DNA from: Sporosarcina sp. ACRSM
GTDB taxonomy: Bacteria; Bacillota; Bacilli; Bacillales_A; Planococcaceae
DNA length: 64,000 nucleotides
Assembly: GCF_022346545.1 (NCBI RefSeq)
Contig: NZ_JAKRNU010000005.1
Coordinates: 245,920 to 309,919 of the forward strand
Direction: 5' to 3'
Each line of letters opens with the position of its first letter. The stretch's first letter is position 1. The notes below the pieces were generated by a model, which saw nothing but the letters and a program-made list of their open reading frames with translations, was not told the DNA's origin and did not search any database. Position numbers and translations under genes: made by a program. Below are positions 61,513 through 64,000 of the stretch, piece after piece.

Positions 61513-62238
61513 ATGGAGATTTACGCACACCGTGGTTCCTCTGGTACACACCCTGAAAATACGATTGCCGCTTTCCAGGAAGCCGCACGCCTTCCGATTC
61601 AGGGCGTTGAGCTTGATGTCCATCTGTCAAAAGACGGCGAGCTTGTTGTCATTCATGATGAAAAAATCAATCGGACTTCAAATGGAAAAGGCTTTGTCAA
61701 AGACATGACGCTTGCAGAATTGAAAGCTTTTGATTTTGGTAGCTGGTTTTCCGATGATTTCAAAGACCAAACCATTCCGACGTTAAGAGAAGTACTTGAG
61801 TTGTTTGCCGACACATCCCATCATCTTAATATCGAACTGAAATCGGACGTGTTTCCATATCCGGGCATGGTCGGGAAAGTAGTTGCAGTAGTCGAAGAAA
61901 TGGAGTTCGATACCCGTGTCGTCCTTTCCTCTTTCGACCATGAATCAATCCGGGCAGCGAAACAAGTTGCGCCTCATTTGGAAACAGCCCCGTTATTTAA
62001 AGAAGTGCTTGTGGATCCGCTTGATTACATGTATAACGTTCCTGCGGATGCTCTCCATCTGTATTTCCGAACCGCATTCCGACCGTCTATACAGGAAGCT
62101 TTGAAAACTGGTGCAATCATTCGCACCTATACTGTTAATAAAGAACAAGACGCAGAGGCTCTACAAGACATCGGAGTTAGCGCTATCTTCACAGACTTCC
62201 CAGAAAAAATGATTCCTTATGCCACAAAAAAAAGCTGA
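61513..62238 (+). CDS. glpQ: Glycerophosphodiester phosphodiesterase
   Basis: 241-aa GDPD of the cytoplasmic, signal-less kind (YqiK-like). Catalytic HRGSSGTHPENT (His6, His12 region), the metal ELDVHLSKDGELVVIHDE and the IELKSD block are intact. Hydrolyses glycerophosphodiesters to glycerol 3-phosphate. GGGAGG lies 8 nt before ATG 61513; the longer frame is unsupported. Confidence 0.92.
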   Translation: MEIYAHRGSSGTHPENTIAAFQEAARLPIQGVELDVHLSKDGELVVIHDEKINRTSNGKGFVKDMTLAELKAFDFGSWFSDDFKDQTIPTLREVLELFADTSHHLNIELKSDVFPYPGMVGKVVAVVEEMEFDTRVVLSSFDHESIRAAKQVAPHLETAPLFKEVLVDPLDYMYNVPADALHLYFRTAFRPSIQEALKTGAIIRTYTVNKEQDAEALQDIGVSAIFTDFPEKMIPYATKKS

Positions 62239-62257
62239 GAGAACCGCTCAGCTTTTT
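62229..62257. terminator. Bidirectional terminator
   Basis: AAAGCTGAG / CTCAGCTTT with A-run left and T-run right, overlapping the last codons of both convergent genes. Confidence 0.8.
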
Positions 62258-62961
62258 CTGTTATTACATGCTTGAATAAATCGATTGAAAATTCCCATCG
62301 ATACGGAATCCCCATTTTCCGCCAATCGTTCAGGATGCCATTGAACACCGATAACAAATTGATGTTGCGCACTCTCAATAGTCTCAATAATTTGATCTGT
62401 GGAAACGCCTGTCACGCTAAACGGCTCTGGAACATCTTTCAACGATTGATGGTGAAAGGAATTGACAAGAATTCGACCGCTTCCCGCAAGCTCTTCCAAA
62501 AAGCTCCCCTTCTTTAATTGAACATAATGGGTTGCATGACCCGTAGGTGCTTTTTGGTGATGCTGGAGTATCGGCTGGGCATGTTGTTTGTAAATATCTT
62601 GATAGATCGTTCCTCCAGCAGCTACATTTAACACTTGAAGACCACGGCATATTCCAAGAATCGGCTTATCACAGTTCATCATTTGACGTGCAAGTTCGAG
62701 CTCAACTATATCCCTTGCAGGGGTCACTTGCCCTAGATTCGGATGGGGCTCCTCCCCAAAAAGTAACGGGTCGATGTCCCCTCCACCGGTTAAAAACAAA
62801 CCGTCAATAAGATCCGCCACCTGCGCCGAATCCCCTTCGATACCGATTGGGATGATGAATGGCAATCCACCTGCACGAATGATGGCCTGGACATAGTTAT
62901 TATTTAATAAGTGTTTCCCATCTTTATCTACATCTGTCGTAATTCCGATAACCGGTTTCAT
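62248..62961 (-). CDS. Class I glutamine amidotransferase-like hydrolase (PuuD/peptidase C26)
   Basis: 237 aa with the full triad: nucleophile Cys in ILGICRGLQ (about 103), His and Glu in GVQWHPE (about 206-208). LTGGGDIDP near residue 58 is typical of gamma-glutamyl-GABA hydrolases. No puu or GABA genes lie nearby, so the real substrate is open. Although it is a glutamine-amidotransferase fold, its length and motifs exclude HisH. Confidence 0.88.
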   Translation of the reverse strand: MKPVIGITTDVDKDGKHLLNNNYVQAIIRAGGLPFIIPIGIEGDSAQVADLIDGLFLTGGGDIDPLLFGEEPHPNLGQVTPARDIVELELARQMMNCDKPILGICRGLQVLNVAAGGTIYQDIYKQHAQPILQHHQKAPTGHATHYVQLKKGSFLEELAGSGRILVNSFHHQSLKDVPEPFSVTGVSTDQIIETIESAQHQFVIGVQWHPERLAENGDSVSMGIFNRFIQACNNRKS

Positions 62962-63047
62962 CCGCAGATTCCCCCTTTTATTGAATAAAAAGCACCCACC
63001 AATATTTTATGATGGATGCTTCGAATCTTGTTCTGTTCGTTAATCGC

Positions 63048-63365
63048 TTAAGCAGAAAGGCTGTTAATGAATTCTTCGATTTCCGCTTGTGTTTTGCGGT
63101 CTTTGCTGACAAAACGTCCCACTTCTTCACCGCTATGATATGCGATGAAACTCGGAATGCCAAAAATATCAAGCTCCCCACATAAATCGATATACTCATC
63201 CCGGTCCACGTAGATGAACGTGTATTCCGGGTAATCCGCTTCGATCCCAGGCAAAATCGGCTCAATGACGCGGCAATCCGGACACCAGTCAGCAGAAAAC
63301 ATAAAAATTGTCCGTTCCTCGTTTTTCAGTTTCTCGAATTGTTCAATCGATTGTAGTTTTTCCAT
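63048..63365 (-). CDS. Thioredoxin family protein (YtpP-like)
   Basis: 105-aa thioredoxin fold with active site W-C-P-D-C (about residues 27-31), FGIPSFIAYHSGEEV containing the cis-Pro. The acidic -CPDC- differs from classical WCGPC and matches YtpP-type bacillus proteins. Its targets are unknown. AGGAGTGATTTTACATG-type spacing supports ATG 63365. Confidence 0.9.
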   Translation of the reverse strand: MEKLQSIEQFEKLKNEERTIFMFSADWCPDCRVIEPILPGIEADYPEYTFIYVDRDEYIDLCGELDIFGIPSFIAYHSGEEVGRFVSKDRKTQAEIEEFINSLSA

Positions 63366-63525
63366 GTAAAATCACTCCTGTATATTTAGATATTACGGTG
63401 CCTTATATATTTTACCATTGTGTATGAGTGACAGTCATCCACATAGCTTAAATACAATTCGCAATTCATAAAACTTCTAGAATACAGACCAAAGACCCTC
63501 CAATAATTAAAAGGTCTTGAAATTA

Positions 63526-64000
63526 TTATATATTCTTATCCGTAGTACCAAGGTCTTGTATATCATCTATTTCTCCACTAAGTTGATCCAGTTTAAGTTC
63601 CAAATCATTTATAACGTCTAACTTAGCATCCAACCTCACTTCATAATCCAATGATTTGGCTAACACTTCTTTCATTTGACGCTCCAATAGTAGAAGCGTT
63701 TCCGAAGTACTGAAGTCACTTTCTGAAACAGCTTGTGATAAGTTATCTTCAGCTATTTTCTTTTGTTCTTTCAAATTTTTTATTTCAAGTTGCAGTCCCT
63801 CGATCTTACTGTTTTTTTCTTCAATCTCATTCAGGTAACGCTGTTTCATATCATCGAAAATGTCTAGCTTGGCTGCCCACTTCTTTTCAGCATCCAACGA
63901 TTTTGCCACGACTTCTTTTAGTTGGTACTCTAATTGCAGTAGTCTGTCTGAAGTTTTAGTAGACTCACTTTTTAATGTGGCAGTTATCATATTATCTTCT
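63526..64000 (-). CDS. Repeat coiled-coil protein, 5' end outside the window
   Basis: At least 157 codons, open to the window edge: codons before the first Met (Glu-Asp-Asn) belong to the repeat, so translation almost surely begins outside. Two units of about 82-83 aa share the pattern EDN...LLxLExQxKEVxAKSLDxExxxxAKLD. Sequence is helical, Glu/Lys/Leu rich; the C-terminus (IDDIQDLGTTDKNI) is not repeated. No signal or domain recognised. Confidence 0.6.
   Translation of the reverse strand, partial: EDNMITATLKSESTKTSDRLLQLEYQLKEVVAKSLDAEKKWAAKLDIFDDMKQRYLNEIEEKNSKIEGLQLEIKNLKEQKKIAEDNLSQAVSESDFSTSETLLLLERQMKEVLAKSLDYEVRLDAKLDVINDLELKLDQLSGEIDDIQDLGTTDKNI

Noticed and set aside
62248..62961. 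Glutamine-amidotransferase-like protein as a relocated HisH
   Set aside because: It has PuuD/C26 motifs (LTGGGDIDP, 237 aa) rather than the HisH N-terminus and size.
1..64000. CRISPR arrays, tRNA or rRNA genes, prophage
   Set aside because: No regularly spaced direct repeats, no tRNA cloverleaf landmarks, no rRNA blocks and no phage structural genes were seen by eye.

Overview
The window looks like chromosomal DNA of a spore-forming, low-to-mid GC Gram-positive of the Bacillales. A Planococcaceae member such as Sporosarcina or Lysinibacillus is my inference from gene content; no rRNA or tRNA is present to fix it. The evidence is purine-rich Shine-Dalgarno sites, frequent TTG starts (at least eight genes), lipoboxes, a sigma-B-type promoter, an FMN and a SAM-I riboswitch, and sporulation genes (YaaH-like LysM/GH18, CotF-like coat protein, YlxY-like deacetylase, AbrB). 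Nearly all of the window is ordinary core or metabolic DNA; the only mobile element is a decayed tnpB unit.

Layout. 0-2.7 kb: two paralogous ring-cleaving dioxygenases around a nitroreductase (quinone/aromatic detoxification). 2.7-5.1 kb: cystine-type ABC importer (minus). 5.2-8.8 kb: three-subunit molybdenum hydroxylase. 8.9-11 kb: membrane protein, ASCH protein, M20 amidohydrolase. 11.1-13.6 kb: short riboflavin operon behind an FMN riboswitch. 13.8-18.9 kb: opuA glycine betaine importer with a duplicated binding protein and a divergent GbsR-type regulator. 18.9-24.3 kb: Zn-finger/HTH/DUF2087/GIY-YIG-like protein, OsmC protein, His-rich lipoprotein, two-component system with a Sco protein. 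24.3-27.4 kb: BdbC/BdbD thiol oxidation pair beside a BlaI/BlaR1-like pair. 27.5-31.4 kb: aldo/keto reductase, stress protein, rlmN, small membrane proteins. 31.6-39.5 kb: histidine operon hisZGDB-AF-IE-C plus divergent hisJ. 39.6-45.8 kb: EcsC protein and a five-gene ABC export operon. 46-56.9 kb: gdhA, spore proteins, pseudouridine synthase, malic enzyme, DUF421, metA under SAM-I, SIMPL protein. 57-64 kb: abrB, an independent structured RNA, a YlxY-like gene with an upstream peptide, a tnpB pseudogene, ypsA, glpQ, a glutamine-amidotransferase-like hydrolase, a thioredoxin and a repeat coiled-coil protein cut by the window edge.

The least expected signals are: a palindromic repeat family (three copies, all in untranslated parts of transcripts) whose inner hairpin changes sequence but stays paired; matching BlaI-type dyads overlapping the -10 of both blaI-blaR1 and bdbDC, suggesting a beta-lactam-independent BlaI circuit for disulfide formation; an unassigned structured RNA (about 260 nt) with its own promoter and terminator; two biosynthetic operons lacking expected genes (ribD plus the RibA domain; hisH); and an uncharacterised ABC-2 export operon. 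No system here is entirely without precedent; the repeat family, the BlaI-Bdb link and the RNA are the best candidates for something undescribed.
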